A stretch of DNA of 64,000 nt from Rhizomonospora bruguierae. GTDB taxonomy: Bacteria; Actinomycetota; Actinomycetes; Mycobacteriales; Micromonosporaceae. The position numbers and the translations under genes were made by a program. The notes below the pieces were generated by a model. The model saw only the letters and a list, made by a program, of their open reading frames with translations, was not told where the DNA came from and did not search any database. This document shows, one piece after another, positions 54,841-63,575 of this stretch. Position 1 is the stretch's first letter. Every line of letters starts with the position of its first letter. The stretch is taken from positions 170,987-234,986 of the forward strand of contig NZ_BBQH01000010.1 in assembly GCF_018397995.1 (NCBI RefSeq), in the 5' to 3' direction.

Positions 54841-54874
54841 CGGGCGCCCCGCATGGGGAGGGCGCCCGGCGCTT
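54835..54874 (-). terminator. Perfect 15-bp hairpin downstream of the glycosyltransferase
   Basis: AAGCGCCGGGCGCCC and GGGCGCCCGGCGCTT are perfectly complementary around a 10-nt loop. The hairpin lies 215 bp past the glycosyltransferase stop. A weak 64-codon minus ORF (54889-55083) in between is not called. Confidence 0.8.
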
Positions 54875-55088
54875 GGGGGCGGCGACGGTCAGACGGCGGT
54901 GCCGATCGTGAGCCGCCAAGGGAAACTCTGGACGACCACGGGTGCGGCAACGGGCGATGCCGGTTGCGAGTAGGTTGCACCCGACCACCCGACCACTCGA
55001 CCCCGACCACCCGGGCAGCTCCGGGGCGAGACCTTGGTACGACACGCCGCCTTTCTGAGCAGATCTCCCACCCGCGTCGTCATGGGTG

Positions 55089-57026
55089 TCAGGGGGCGGG
55101 TGGGAGTGCCACGGTCACCGAGCCGTGGGTCGTCAAGCGCCAGCCCGACGGGACGGACCGGGCGCAGCCAGACCGCGCCGCGGTGCAGACGACGGCGTCC
55201 ACGGTGGACATATCGGCGGGCGGGTGCCCCGGGATCACCGAGCGCAGCTCGACCAGCTCGGGGCCGCCGGCCGGCGAGTCGCGGCGCAACAGCACCCACC
55301 ACGGGTACTCCCAGTCGTCGTTGCGCAACACCATGCCCACCCGGTGCGCGCCCGCCACCTGCCCCGCCGCCCACCGGTAGTCGCCTGCCCACTGTGGCCG
55401 GCGCAGGAAGCGCAGCTCCCACTCCCGCGTCGTCAGCACGGACCCGCGCCCGACCAGCCGGCGCGGATACCCGTACCCGACGGCGAGCACGCCGGCGACG
55501 AGGCTCACCGCCAGCACCGCGGCGGCGGCGACGGCGGGCAGGCGGGTGCGCAGCAGGCGGTCCAGCCAGAGGCCGGCGAGCGGGGCGGCCAGCACCAGCG
55601 CGTACAGCAGCAGCCGGTTGCCCCACGGCTGCCACTTCACGGTCGCGGGGTAGAGCAGCGCCGACAGCACGACCGCCCCGGCGTACCCGCGCAGCCGCCG
55701 GACGCGGTCGCTGAGCAGCCCCGGCCGGCTCAGCGCCAGCGCGGCCGCCACGATCGCGAGCACGCCGGTGACCGGGAAGGCCGCCTTGTCCTCGTCCGGG
55801 TACCAGGCCGGCACGGGAAACGTGGTGTGGGGGAACGTGATCCGCGGGTCCTGCGGGTCGACGTGCAGCGCGCGGGCCAGTGCGACCACACCGTCCGCGG
55901 TGGCGCGGCGCAGCGGGGCGAGCGGCGTGTCCAGTGCCGTGTGCGCGATCCGGGCCGCGTTGACAACGATCGCCGCCGGGTCGTGCCGCTGCGTCGGGAT
56001 CGAGTCGGTCACCTGCCGGGGGCCGAGCGGGCTGCCGAACTCGGCGGCGGTCCGGGCGATGAACGGTCCGACCAGGACGGCCGCCGCGGCCAGGACGCCC
56101 AGTCCGGCCGCCGCCGCCCGCAGCGCCGCCAGCGCCACCCCCGCCGGGCTCCGCCGCCCGACCAGCCGGACCTGCGCGACGATCCACAGCGCCAGCAGCG
56201 GGCCGGCGGCCAGCAGGCCGGTGTTCTTGGTGACCGCGGTCAGCCCGGTCGCCGCGCCGAGCGCCAGCACGTCCGCGAGCCGGGCCGGGCGGCGCAGCCC
56301 GTCCAGCACGAGGGTGGCGACGCAGCCCGCCCACGCCGCCGCCACCAGGTCACTCTGCGTGCTGGTCGCCTGGAGCACGACCATCGGTGTGCCGCCCACC
56401 AGCACCGCGGTGACCAGTTGCGCGCGCCGCCCGCCGCCGAGTTGCGCCGCGATCCGGGCGGCCAGCAGCAGGCAGCCCACCCCCGCGCACCACTGGAGCA
56501 GGTTGTAGAGCGCGTCGCCGCCGGTCAGCAGCCGCAGGTGCGCCAGCAGGTATTCGGCGCCCGGCGCCAGCGTCACCTGCCGGTGGATCGGCGTCGCGAA
56601 CGGCCCCACGCCCCCGTCCACCAACCAGTGTTCGATGCGGGGCAGGTGGTACGTCTGCGAGTCGTAGTTGTTGGGTGGGGCCAGCAGCGCCACCGACAGT
56701 TCCGCGAGCACCAGCGCGGCCAGCACCGCACCCAGGACGGGCACGGCCGGCCGCGGGAACCGCCCGCTCGGCGCACGCCGGTACCGGACGGCGGCGCCGC
56801 CGAGGGCGGCGGCCAGCGCCACCGTCCAGGCCAGCGCGATCGTGCCGCCGGTCAGCACGCCCGCCGCCCCGGCCGCCTCGATCACCAGGACCGCGTACGC
56901 CCCCACCGCGAGCGCGGCCCGGACCGCGGCCAGCCGCAGCGGCGCCGCGACGGGGACGGTCGGGCGCAGGGCATACGCGGTAAGCACCACCGTGAGCGGG
57001 ATGGCGGCCACGGCGGCGATGAGCAT
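55089..57026 (-). CDS. Membrane glycosyltransferase (GT39/ArnT-like, GT-C fold)
   Basis: A 645-aa polytopic protein with about eleven hydrophobic helices. The first extracytoplasmic loop NNYDSQTYHLPRIEHWLVDG, with Asp close to helix 1 or 2, corresponds to the catalytic loop of GT-C lipid-phosphate-sugar transferases, and ATSTQSDLVAAAWAG and GYAGAVVLSALLYPATVKWQPWGNRLLL are further family-like stretches. A soluble C-terminal part (WELRFLRRPQWAGDYRW) follows the last helix. ATG at 57026 starts at helix 1. Donor and acceptor are unknown; no cell-wall genes lie next to it. Confidence 0.75.
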   Translation of the reverse strand: MLIAAVAAIPLTVVLTAYALRPTVPVAAPLRLAAVRAALAVGAYAVLVIEAAGAAGVLTGGTIALAWTVALAAALGGAAVRYRRAPSGRFPRPAVPVLGAVLAALVLAELSVALLAPPNNYDSQTYHLPRIEHWLVDGGVGPFATPIHRQVTLAPGAEYLLAHLRLLTGGDALYNLLQWCAGVGCLLLAARIAAQLGGGRRAQLVTAVLVGGTPMVVLQATSTQSDLVAAAWAGCVATLVLDGLRRPARLADVLALGAATGLTAVTKNTGLLAAGPLLALWIVAQVRLVGRRSPAGVALAALRAAAAGLGVLAAAAVLVGPFIARTAAEFGSPLGPRQVTDSIPTQRHDPAAIVVNAARIAHTALDTPLAPLRRATADGVVALARALHVDPQDPRITFPHTTFPVPAWYPDEDKAAFPVTGVLAIVAAALALSRPGLLSDRVRRLRGYAGAVVLSALLYPATVKWQPWGNRLLLYALVLAAPLAGLWLDRLLRTRLPAVAAAAVLAVSLVAGVLAVGYGYPRRLVGRGSVLTTREWELRFLRRPQWAGDYRWAAGQVAGAHRVGMVLRNDDWEYPWWVLLRRDSPAGGPELVELRSVIPGHPPADMSTVDAVVCTAARSGCARSVPSGWRLTTHGSVTVALPPAP

Positions 57027-57078
57027 CCCGCCAGTGTGGAGCAGCCCAGCCGCCCCGCGGGCGTGGAGCGCCCCGGCG

Positions 57079-57477
57079 TCAGCCGATGAGCTTCGCCACC
57101 AGCGCGACCAGGTCGGCGGCGACGAAGGGCTTGTCCAGGAACGCGTCGCAGCCGGCCGCCAGCGCGGCCGCGCGCTGCTGGGGCCGCACGCCACCGGTCA
57201 GCGCGATCACCACCGGGCGGGGGCCTGCGCCCGGCAGGTCACCGAGCAGGTCCAGGCCGCTGCCGTCGGGAAGCTGCGCGTCCAGCAGGATCACGTCGTA
57301 CCGCCCGGCGTGCAGCGCGGCCCGGGCGCGGGCCAGGTCATGCGCCTCGACCAGGTGGGCGCCGCGCAGCAGCGGGTACCGGCCGCGCGCGACGATCGCC
57401 TGGATCAGCTGCCGGTTCATCTCGTGGTCCTCGACGAGCAGCACGCGCAGCGGCGTCTCGCCCGGCGTCCCGGTCAC
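57079..57477 (-). CDS. Single-domain response regulator
   Basis: A 132-aa receiver domain without output: VLLVEDHEMNRQLI (acidic pair), the phosphoacceptor Asp in VILLDAQLPDGSG, the conserved ALTGG and DKPF (Lys). It resembles the receiver of hybrid kinases. GTG at 57477 overlaps the kinase stop (GTGA), so the two are co-translated, and it most likely receives phosphate from that kinase. Confidence 0.92.
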   Translation of the reverse strand: MTGTPGETPLRVLLVEDHEMNRQLIQAIVARGRYPLLRGAHLVEAHDLARARAALHAGRYDVILLDAQLPDGSGLDLLGDLPGAGPRPVVIALTGGVRPQQRAAALAAGCDAFLDKPFVAADLVALVAKLIG

Positions 57478-59459
57478 CGGTGCCCCTCCCGCCCGGGTGG
57501 CCCGCCGGCGGCGCCCAGCCGCTCCCGCGGCGTCTGGTCCACGCCCCGCCCGGAGGCCGGGTCGGCCTGGTTCAACCGGCACCCGCCCCGCCCGCGCCCC
57601 GGTACCACGTCGGAGTACGTCTCCCGGACCGCGCCGGGCAGGCAGACGGTGAACGTGGCGCCCGCCCCCTCGGTGGCCTCCACGGCGATGCGGCCGCCGT
57701 GCGCCTCGACCAGGCGGCGGGTCAGCGCCAGCCCCAGCCCGGTGCCGCCCACCTTCGCGGCCTGGTCCCCCGCCTGCTGGAACTCTTCGAACACGCGCTC
57801 GCGGTCGGCGGCGGCGATGCCGGGGCCGGTGTCCGCGACGCTGATCATCAGGTCGGCGCCGGCGCGGCGCGCGGAGATCGTGATGCGCCCGCCCGCGGGG
57901 GTGAACCTGATCGCGTTGGCGAGCAGGTTGTCGAGGATCTGGCGGAACCGGATCGGGTCGACGCTGACGCTCAGCGCCGGCAGGTCGGCGGACAGGCGCA
58001 GGCCCCCGCGGTCCACCAGCGGGCGCAGGGCCGCCGTCGCCTCGCCGACCGCCAGCGGCAGGACCAGCTCCCGCGGGTGCAGTTCGAGCCGGCCGGCCTC
58101 CGCCGTGGCCAGGTCCAGGATGTCGTTGACCAGCCGGAGCAGGTGCTGGCCGCCGGCGAGCACGGCGTCGACCCACTGGGCGGGCACCCGGCGGTCGCCG
58201 TTCTCCAGCGGCTCGGCTCTCATCAGGTCGCCGAACCCGATGATCGCGGTGAGCGGCGTGCGCAGCTCGTGGCTCGCGGCCAGGAAGTCGCGCTTGGCGG
58301 CCCGGTTGGCGGTGCGCAGCGCGGTCACCGAGGCGGCCAGCTCGGTGGCGAGCAGTTCCTGCCCGGCCAGCACCGCGCTGCGCTCGGCCAGGATCGCCGC
58401 CTGCCCGCCGAGGCCGGCCAGCACCCGGGTGTCGTCCTCGACGAACAGGTTCCGGTACCGGTCGAGCAGCAGCAACGCCGCCGGCCGCCCGCTCGGCAGC
58501 GGCACCGGGACGGCCAGCACGTACCGGGCCAGCGCCCGCCGCCCGTAGGCCACGGCCAGCGGCACCGACTCTCCCAGCCCGGGCACCACGTCCACCGGCT
58601 GCCGGGCGTGCAGCAGCCGGGTCAGGTCGGCGGCGGACCCCAGCGGACCGGTCGCCGCCGGCAGCCCGGGTGCGGCGAGCTCGACCAGGCCGCCGTCCGG
58701 CGCGGCGGCCACCACGGCGGCCGCGTCCGACCCGGACAGGTCGCGGACGGCCTCCGCGTAGCGGTGCCAGGTCGACCCGGGCGACTCGGCGCCCCGGTGC
58801 AGCAACCGGTCCGAGACGGCGTAGGCGGCGGCCCCCGACCAGAGCCGGCGTAGGAACGACGGCGGCAGGAACGCGGCCAGGTAGGCCACCGCGGCGGCCA
58901 GCGCGACACCCCGCGCGGCGACGGTCGTGACCGGCGCGACCCCCGGCGCGACCGCCCCGGCCGCGAGCACGAGCAGCGCGAGCGCGGTCGCCGCGGTGCC
59001 GGCCGCGACCAGCCGGAGGCGCAGGCGCGGCGTGCCGGTGCGCCGCCCGGCCGTCCGGCCGAGGAACGCGACCGCGGTCGCGGCGGTCACCACGAACACC
59101 CCGGTCGCGGCGATGACGAACCCCGTGGGGATCGGTCGCGGCAGGAACACCAGCGGCGACGCGGTAACCGCGAAGCCCGCCAGCGCCGCCCACCGCGGCC
59201 ACCGCGGCACCGGCCGCAGCCGGCTGATCACGTGCAGGGTCAGGGCTGGCTGGGCGAGGATCAGCAGCGCCGCCGCCCCCGACACGAGCGGCGGCGGGGG
59301 GCCGATCAGCCGCCGGTACAGATCGAAGGCGACCAGCCCGGACAGCGCGCTGAACACCCACATCAGGGTGCGCTTGAGCGGGTCCCGGGTGCGCAGGTAC
59401 GCCACCACGGCCCGCACGAAGACGAGCGCGCACAGAAACTCGATGACGAGGGCGGTCAT
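57474..59459 (-). CDS. Membrane histidine kinase with GAF-like domain
   Basis: A 661-aa sensor kinase. Seven hydrophobic segments in the first 225 residues suggest a 7TM sensor. A GAF-like region follows (about 235-365, ALARYVLAVPVPLPSGRPAALLLLDRYRN), then HisKA (FLAASHELRTPLTAIIGFGDLM, phospho-His) and HATPase (ILDNLLANAIRFTPAGG, VADTGPGI, GGTGLGLALTRRLVEAHGG). A 70-residue disordered end follows. ATG at 59459 follows AAGGTG; a GTG three codons upstream is possible. It is coupled to the receiver gene, like a split hybrid kinase. Confidence 0.9.
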   Translation of the reverse strand: MTALVIEFLCALVFVRAVVAYLRTRDPLKRTLMWVFSALSGLVAFDLYRRLIGPPPPLVSGAAALLILAQPALTLHVISRLRPVPRWPRWAALAGFAVTASPLVFLPRPIPTGFVIAATGVFVVTAATAVAFLGRTAGRRTGTPRLRLRLVAAGTAATALALLVLAAGAVAPGVAPVTTVAARGVALAAAVAYLAAFLPPSFLRRLWSGAAAYAVSDRLLHRGAESPGSTWHRYAEAVRDLSGSDAAAVVAAAPDGGLVELAAPGLPAATGPLGSAADLTRLLHARQPVDVVPGLGESVPLAVAYGRRALARYVLAVPVPLPSGRPAALLLLDRYRNLFVEDDTRVLAGLGGQAAILAERSAVLAGQELLATELAASVTALRTANRAAKRDFLAASHELRTPLTAIIGFGDLMRAEPLENGDRRVPAQWVDAVLAGGQHLLRLVNDILDLATAEAGRLELHPRELVLPLAVGEATAALRPLVDRGGLRLSADLPALSVSVDPIRFRQILDNLLANAIRFTPAGGRITISARRAGADLMISVADTGPGIAAADRERVFEEFQQAGDQAAKVGGTGLGLALTRRLVEAHGGRIAVEATEGAGATFTVCLPGAVRETYSDVVPGRGRGGCRLNQADPASGRGVDQTPRERLGAAGGPPGREGHR

Positions 59460-59520
59460 CAGCCCCACCTTCTGGCCGACCAGCCACTCCAGGCTACGAA
59501 ACTTTCACCCCGCCGTCCCG

Positions 59521-59548
59521 AAGATCGCCGATCTTGGACTCGTGGCGG
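59521..59548 (+). repeat. REP-like interspersed element, copy 2
   Basis: AAGATC-GCC-GATCTT is an inverted repeat, and GCCGATCTTGGACTCGTGG with three further bases matches copy 1 at 9765-9786 in 19 of 22 positions. It lies in the 182-bp gap between the kinase and the hydrolase gene. Confidence 0.55.
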
Positions 59549-59641
59549 GGCTCAAAGGGTGCAAGACCCCGGCCTCCTCGCGGGTCGGGCTGGGCATCCG
59601 CCGAGCCTGTGTGATCGCTCAGCCCGGTACGGTCCCGCAGG

Positions 59642-60286
59642 CTATCGCAGGTGCTCGATAAACCAGGACCCCGCGTCGGCGGCGACCGCCTCCAGCGCGC
59701 CGGACTCCTCGAACAGGTGGCCTGCCCCGGGCACCACCCGCACCTCCACCGGGCCGCCCAGCACCGCCGCCGCCCGCTCGTTCAGCTCCAGCACCTGCGT
59801 GTCCAGGCCACCGACCAGCAGCAGCGTCGGCGCGGTCACGGCCGGCAGGGCACCGCCGGCCAGGTCCGGGCGGCCGCCCCGGCTGACCACGGCGCGCACC
59901 GCGTCCGGGCGTCCCGCCGCGGCCAGCAGCGCCGCCGCGGCGCCGGTGCTGGCCCCGAACAGCCCGACCGGGCCGCCCCCGCCGGCCCCCGCCGCGCCGG
60001 TGCCGAGCCAGTCCAGGATGTCGATCAGGCGGGCGGCCAGCAGCTCCACGTCGAAGCGCAGCTCGGCGGTGACCACATCGACCCGCTCCTCCTCGTCGGT
60101 GAGCAGGTCCACCAGCACGGTCGCCAGGTTCCGCTGGCGCAGCGCGGCGGCCACGAACTGGTTGCGGGGGCTCAGCCGGGAGCTGCCGGAGCCGTGCGCG
60201 AACAGCACCGTCCCGGCGGCACCGGCCGGCGCCGTCACGTCCCCGGCCAGCCGCACGCGCCCCGCTGGGATGAGTAGCTCGGTCAC
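59642..60286 (-). CDS. Alpha/beta hydrolase (dienelactone-hydrolase-like)
   Basis: A 214-aa hydrolase. The oxyanion strand VLFAHGSGSSR, the nucleophile elbow GLFGASTGAAAAL (Ser in GASTG), the acid in LLLVGGLDTQVLEL and the His in VPGAGHLFEE form a complete triad. The group includes dienelactone hydrolases and phosphoribosyltransferase-associated esterases; substrate is not evident. GTG at 60286 is used. It stands alone and is divergent from the MalT-SARP gene. Confidence 0.88.
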   Translation of the reverse strand: MTELLIPAGRVRLAGDVTAPAGAAGTVLFAHGSGSSRLSPRNQFVAAALRQRNLATVLVDLLTDEEERVDVVTAELRFDVELLAARLIDILDWLGTGAAGAGGGGPVGLFGASTGAAAALLAAAGRPDAVRAVVSRGGRPDLAGGALPAVTAPTLLLVGGLDTQVLELNERAAAVLGGPVEVRVVPGAGHLFEESGALEAVAADAGSWFIEHLR

Positions 60287-60637
60287 GCCAGGGGACTACC
60301 CACCCGCCGGTCGCTCAGTCCGCCAGGTGGACCTCCGGGCCGCGGTGATCGGGCCGCTCATCGCGCCATTTGTAGGCGCCGGCGGGCCGTGTGCAGCACC
60401 CGCATCGCCGGCTCCCGCCCGCCCTCGCCCTCCCGGATTCGTGCCGGAACTCGGGCCGGCACGCATATATCGTCGTCAACACCTCGACCCTGTGAGACAC
60501 GAGTCGGGAGTGCGGCAGTTCTTCGACCGAAAACGGTCTACCGCTCCGCGCCGCCGTACTTCACCATGGGGCCTGTCCCGACGCCAACACGCGGCGTCAC
60601 CGGACAATCACCCCGACGGACACCGAGGGGGAACCAC
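60287..60637. other. Divergent intergenic region
   Basis: This 351-bp gap has no gene with normal codon use. An AT-richer stretch (60460-60545: CATATATCGTCGTCAAC, GACCGAAAACGGTC) includes the palindrome GACCG-AAAA-CGGTC (60526-60539) and probably holds the promoter of the MalT-SARP regulator. Confidence 0.5.
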
Positions 60638-63556
60638 GTGGCATCCGCGTTCGGCCAGCTCCGGTCCGCCACCCTGGTACGCCCGCGGCTGATGGCCGCC
60701 CTCGACGCGGCGGCCGCGGCACCGCTGACGCTGGTGGTCGCGCCCGCCGGGTACGGCAAGACGACGCTGCTGGCCCAGCACGCGCACCTCGTCCGGGGCG
60801 GTGTCGGGTGGCTGACGGTCGCGGTCACCGACACCACCGCGGCCGGGCTCACCGACCGGCTGCGCGCCGCCCTGCCCAGCCCGCTGCCCGGGTACCTGAT
60901 CATCGACGACCTGCACCTGGCGGCCGAGGCCGCGGCCGGCACCGCCCTGGACCGGCTGCTGGCCGAGGCGCCCCCGGGGCTGCGCCTGGTGGTCGGCAGC
61001 CGGCGGCTGCCCACCCTCAACCTCAGCCGGCACGAACTGGGCGGCACGGTGATCATCGACGCGGACCAGTTGCGCTTCCGCACCTGGGAGGTGGAGCGGC
61101 TGCTGCGCGAGGTGTACGGCGAGCCGCTGCCCGGCGACGACGTGGCGGCGCTGTCCCGCCGGGTCGGCGGCTGGGCCGCCGGGCTGAAGCTGTTCCACCT
61201 GTCCACCCACGGGCGCCCGCTGGCCGAGCGGCGCCGGGCGGTGGCCGCCCTGGACGGCCGGTCCGCCCTCTCCCGCGCCTACCTGGCCCGCACCGTGCTG
61301 GCCGACCTGCCCGAGCCGCTGCGCCGGTTCCTCGTGCGCACCTGCGTGTTCGACGTGGTCACCGCGGACCGCTGCGACGAACTGCTCGGCGCCCTGCCCG
61401 GTCCGCCGGACAGCCAGCGCCGGCTGGAGCACCTGGAGCGGCGGCAGGCGTTCACGGTCAGCCACGACGGCGGGCGCACCTTCGCGTACCACGAGGTGCT
61501 CCGCGCCCACCTGCTGGCCGAACTGGTCGAGGAGCTGGGCGAGGACGCCGCCCGGTCCTGGCACGCCCGGGCGGCGCGGATCGTCGCCGCCCGGGGCGCC
61601 ACTGTCGAGGCGGCCCGCGCCTACGCCCGCGCCGAGGACTGGCCCGCCGTGCGCCGGCTGCTCGACCGGCTCGGCGCCGGCGCCGCCGACCAGGGCCTGG
61701 ACCCCTGGTCCGACCTGCTGCCGGCGTGGTTCGTCGCGGAGGACCCGTGGCTGGTGCTGGCCGAGGCGCGGCACCGGGCGAACCACGGCCAGCTCCCCGC
61801 CGCGATCGCCGCCCTGCGCCGCGCCGAGGCGATGTTCGGCACCGAGCCGGCCCGCGCCCGCTGCCGCACCACCCGCGCGGCGGTCACCGCCTGGCAGCCC
61901 GGCGCGCCACCCAGCCGTACCCACTGGAGCGGCTGGCTGCGGGCCGCCACCCGGCGGTACCCGGCGGTGGTGGCCGCCGAGGCGGAGTCGCTGCGCGACC
62001 CGGCGGCGCCGGTGGTGATCGCCGCCGCGCACCTGCTGGCCGGCGACGGCGACGCGGCCGCCCGCACCCTCCAGCACGCGCCGCTCGACGACCACACCCT
62101 GCCGGGGCTGGCGACCCGGCTGATCCTCGCGCTGCTCGCGGTCGGCCGCCGGGACCCGGCCGGCGGGCCGGCCCTGGCCGCCGTCGCCGCCGACGCGGAG
62201 CGGGCCCACCTGCCCTGGCTGGAGCGGATCGCGCACGCCGCGACCGCCCTGGATGGCACCGAGGCCGGGGCCAAGGAGGCGCGCGCCGTGGCCGAGGAGT
62301 GCACCCGGCTCGGCGACGACTGGGGCGGGTGCCTGGCCACCGCCCTGCTGCTGTTCGGTGCCGCGGCGGGCGGGCGCCTCGACCCCGCCGACGCCACCGA
62401 CCTGCTCGCCCGCGCCCGCGCCGTCGACAGCGGGGTGCTGGTTGCCTGGGGGCAGTCCCTGCTCGCCCTGGCCGCGGCGCGGGCCGGCCTGCCCGACGCC
62501 GAACTGGAGGTCCGCCGGGGCGAGAGCACGGCCCGCGCCGCCGGGGTGCCCGGTGCCCGCGTCCTCGCCCTGGCCGCCGGCGCCGCCGCCGCGGGCGGCC
62601 GGGCCGAGCAACTCGCCGCCGCGTACGCCGCCGCCGCGCAGGCCGGCCTCCCCGCCGACCTGGTCTCCGCCTGGACGGGCGGCCCCGGCGAGCCCGGTGC
62701 CGCCCTGCCCGGCGCCGCCACCGACGCCCGCCTGAGCCTCTGGTGCTTCGGCGGCTTCCGGCTCTGCGTGGACGGGCAGCCGGTCGACTTCTCGCCGGTC
62801 CGGCCCCGGGTCCGCACGCTGGTCAGGATCCTCGCCATGCACGCGGGTCGGCCCGTCCACCGGGACACCCTGATCGGCGCCCTCTGGCCCGACACGCCGA
62901 CCGCCCAGGCCACCCGCGGGCTGCACGTGGCCCTGTCCTCCCTGCGCACCCTGCTCGACGAGGCGGTATCGGAGGGCGGGGGCCGGCTGGTGCGCCGCGA
63001 CGGTGACGCCTACCAACTCGCCCTCCCACCGGACGGCTTCGCCGACGTGGTCGCCTTCCGCGCCGCCCTCGCCGCCGCCCACTCCGCCACCGGCCACGCC
63101 CGCCTCCGCGCGCTGCGCACCGCGGTCCAGGCGTACGGCGGCGCCCTGCTCCCCGAGGACGGCCCGGCCGAGTGGGTCCTGGCCGAACGCGAGGCCCGGC
63201 AACGGCAGGCCGCCGACGCCGCCGCCGCCCTCGCCGAGGCCGAACTCGACGGGGGCCTGGCCACCGGGGGCCTGGCCACCGCGGGTCCGGTCGCCGGGGA
63301 CATGACCGCCGCGGGCACCGGGAGCGGGCTCGGCGGCGGCCTGACCCGCGATCGGGAGCCGGACTGCGCCCGCGCGGCGGCCGCCGCCCAGCGCTGCGTC
63401 GACATCGACCCCTGCCACGACGCCGGCTGGCGGCTGCTGATCATCGCTCACCGCCGGGCCGGCCACGCGGCCGCCGCCGCGCGCGCCCGGCGCGACTACG
63501 CCGCCGTCCTCGCCTCGCTCGGCGTCGACCCCGCCGAGGCCGACCGGGTCGCCTGA
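60638..63556 (+). CDS. MalT-like STAND ATPase fused to a C-terminal SARP (winged helix-BTAD) module
   Basis: A 972-aa regulator. The N-terminus is a MalT/LuxR-LAL-type STAND ATPase: Walker A VAPAGYGKTTLL near 33-44, LIIDDLHLA (Walker B), VGSRRLPTLNLSRHEL, RTWEVERLL and GWAAGLKLF. A long alpha-solenoid of TPR-like helices covers about 330-700. Instead of a LuxR HTH, the C-terminus (about 705-970) has an OmpR-like winged helix (LWCFGGFRLCVDGQPVDF, RTLVRILAMHAGRPVHRDTL, LWPD) and a BTAD domain interrupted by a Gly/Ala/Thr-rich insertion (LATGGLATAGPVAGDMTAAG). GTG at 60638 follows GAGGGGG. Target genes are unknown. Confidence 0.87.
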   Translation: MASAFGQLRSATLVRPRLMAALDAAAAAPLTLVVAPAGYGKTTLLAQHAHLVRGGVGWLTVAVTDTTAAGLTDRLRAALPSPLPGYLIIDDLHLAAEAAAGTALDRLLAEAPPGLRLVVGSRRLPTLNLSRHELGGTVIIDADQLRFRTWEVERLLREVYGEPLPGDDVAALSRRVGGWAAGLKLFHLSTHGRPLAERRRAVAALDGRSALSRAYLARTVLADLPEPLRRFLVRTCVFDVVTADRCDELLGALPGPPDSQRRLEHLERRQAFTVSHDGGRTFAYHEVLRAHLLAELVEELGEDAARSWHARAARIVAARGATVEAARAYARAEDWPAVRRLLDRLGAGAADQGLDPWSDLLPAWFVAEDPWLVLAEARHRANHGQLPAAIAALRRAEAMFGTEPARARCRTTRAAVTAWQPGAPPSRTHWSGWLRAATRRYPAVVAAEAESLRDPAAPVVIAAAHLLAGDGDAAARTLQHAPLDDHTLPGLATRLILALLAVGRRDPAGGPALAAVAADAERAHLPWLERIAHAATALDGTEAGAKEARAVAEECTRLGDDWGGCLATALLLFGAAAGGRLDPADATDLLARARAVDSGVLVAWGQSLLALAAARAGLPDAELEVRRGESTARAAGVPGARVLALAAGAAAAGGRAEQLAAAYAAAAQAGLPADLVSAWTGGPGEPGAALPGAATDARLSLWCFGGFRLCVDGQPVDFSPVRPRVRTLVRILAMHAGRPVHRDTLIGALWPDTPTAQATRGLHVALSSLRTLLDEAVSEGGGRLVRRDGDAYQLALPPDGFADVVAFRAALAAAHSATGHARLRALRTAVQAYGGALLPEDGPAEWVLAEREARQRQAADAAAALAEAELDGGLATGGLATAGPVAGDMTAAGTGSGLGGGLTRDREPDCARAAAAAQRCVDIDPCHDAGWRLLIIAHRRAGHAAAAARARRDYAAVLASLGVDPAEADRVA

Positions 63557-63575
63557 TGAGGGCGCCCGCCGCCGG

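Noticed and set aside
54889-55083. 64-codon minus-strand ORF after the glycosyltransferase
   Set aside because: No homology or ribosome site; its composition resembles the surrounding spacer.
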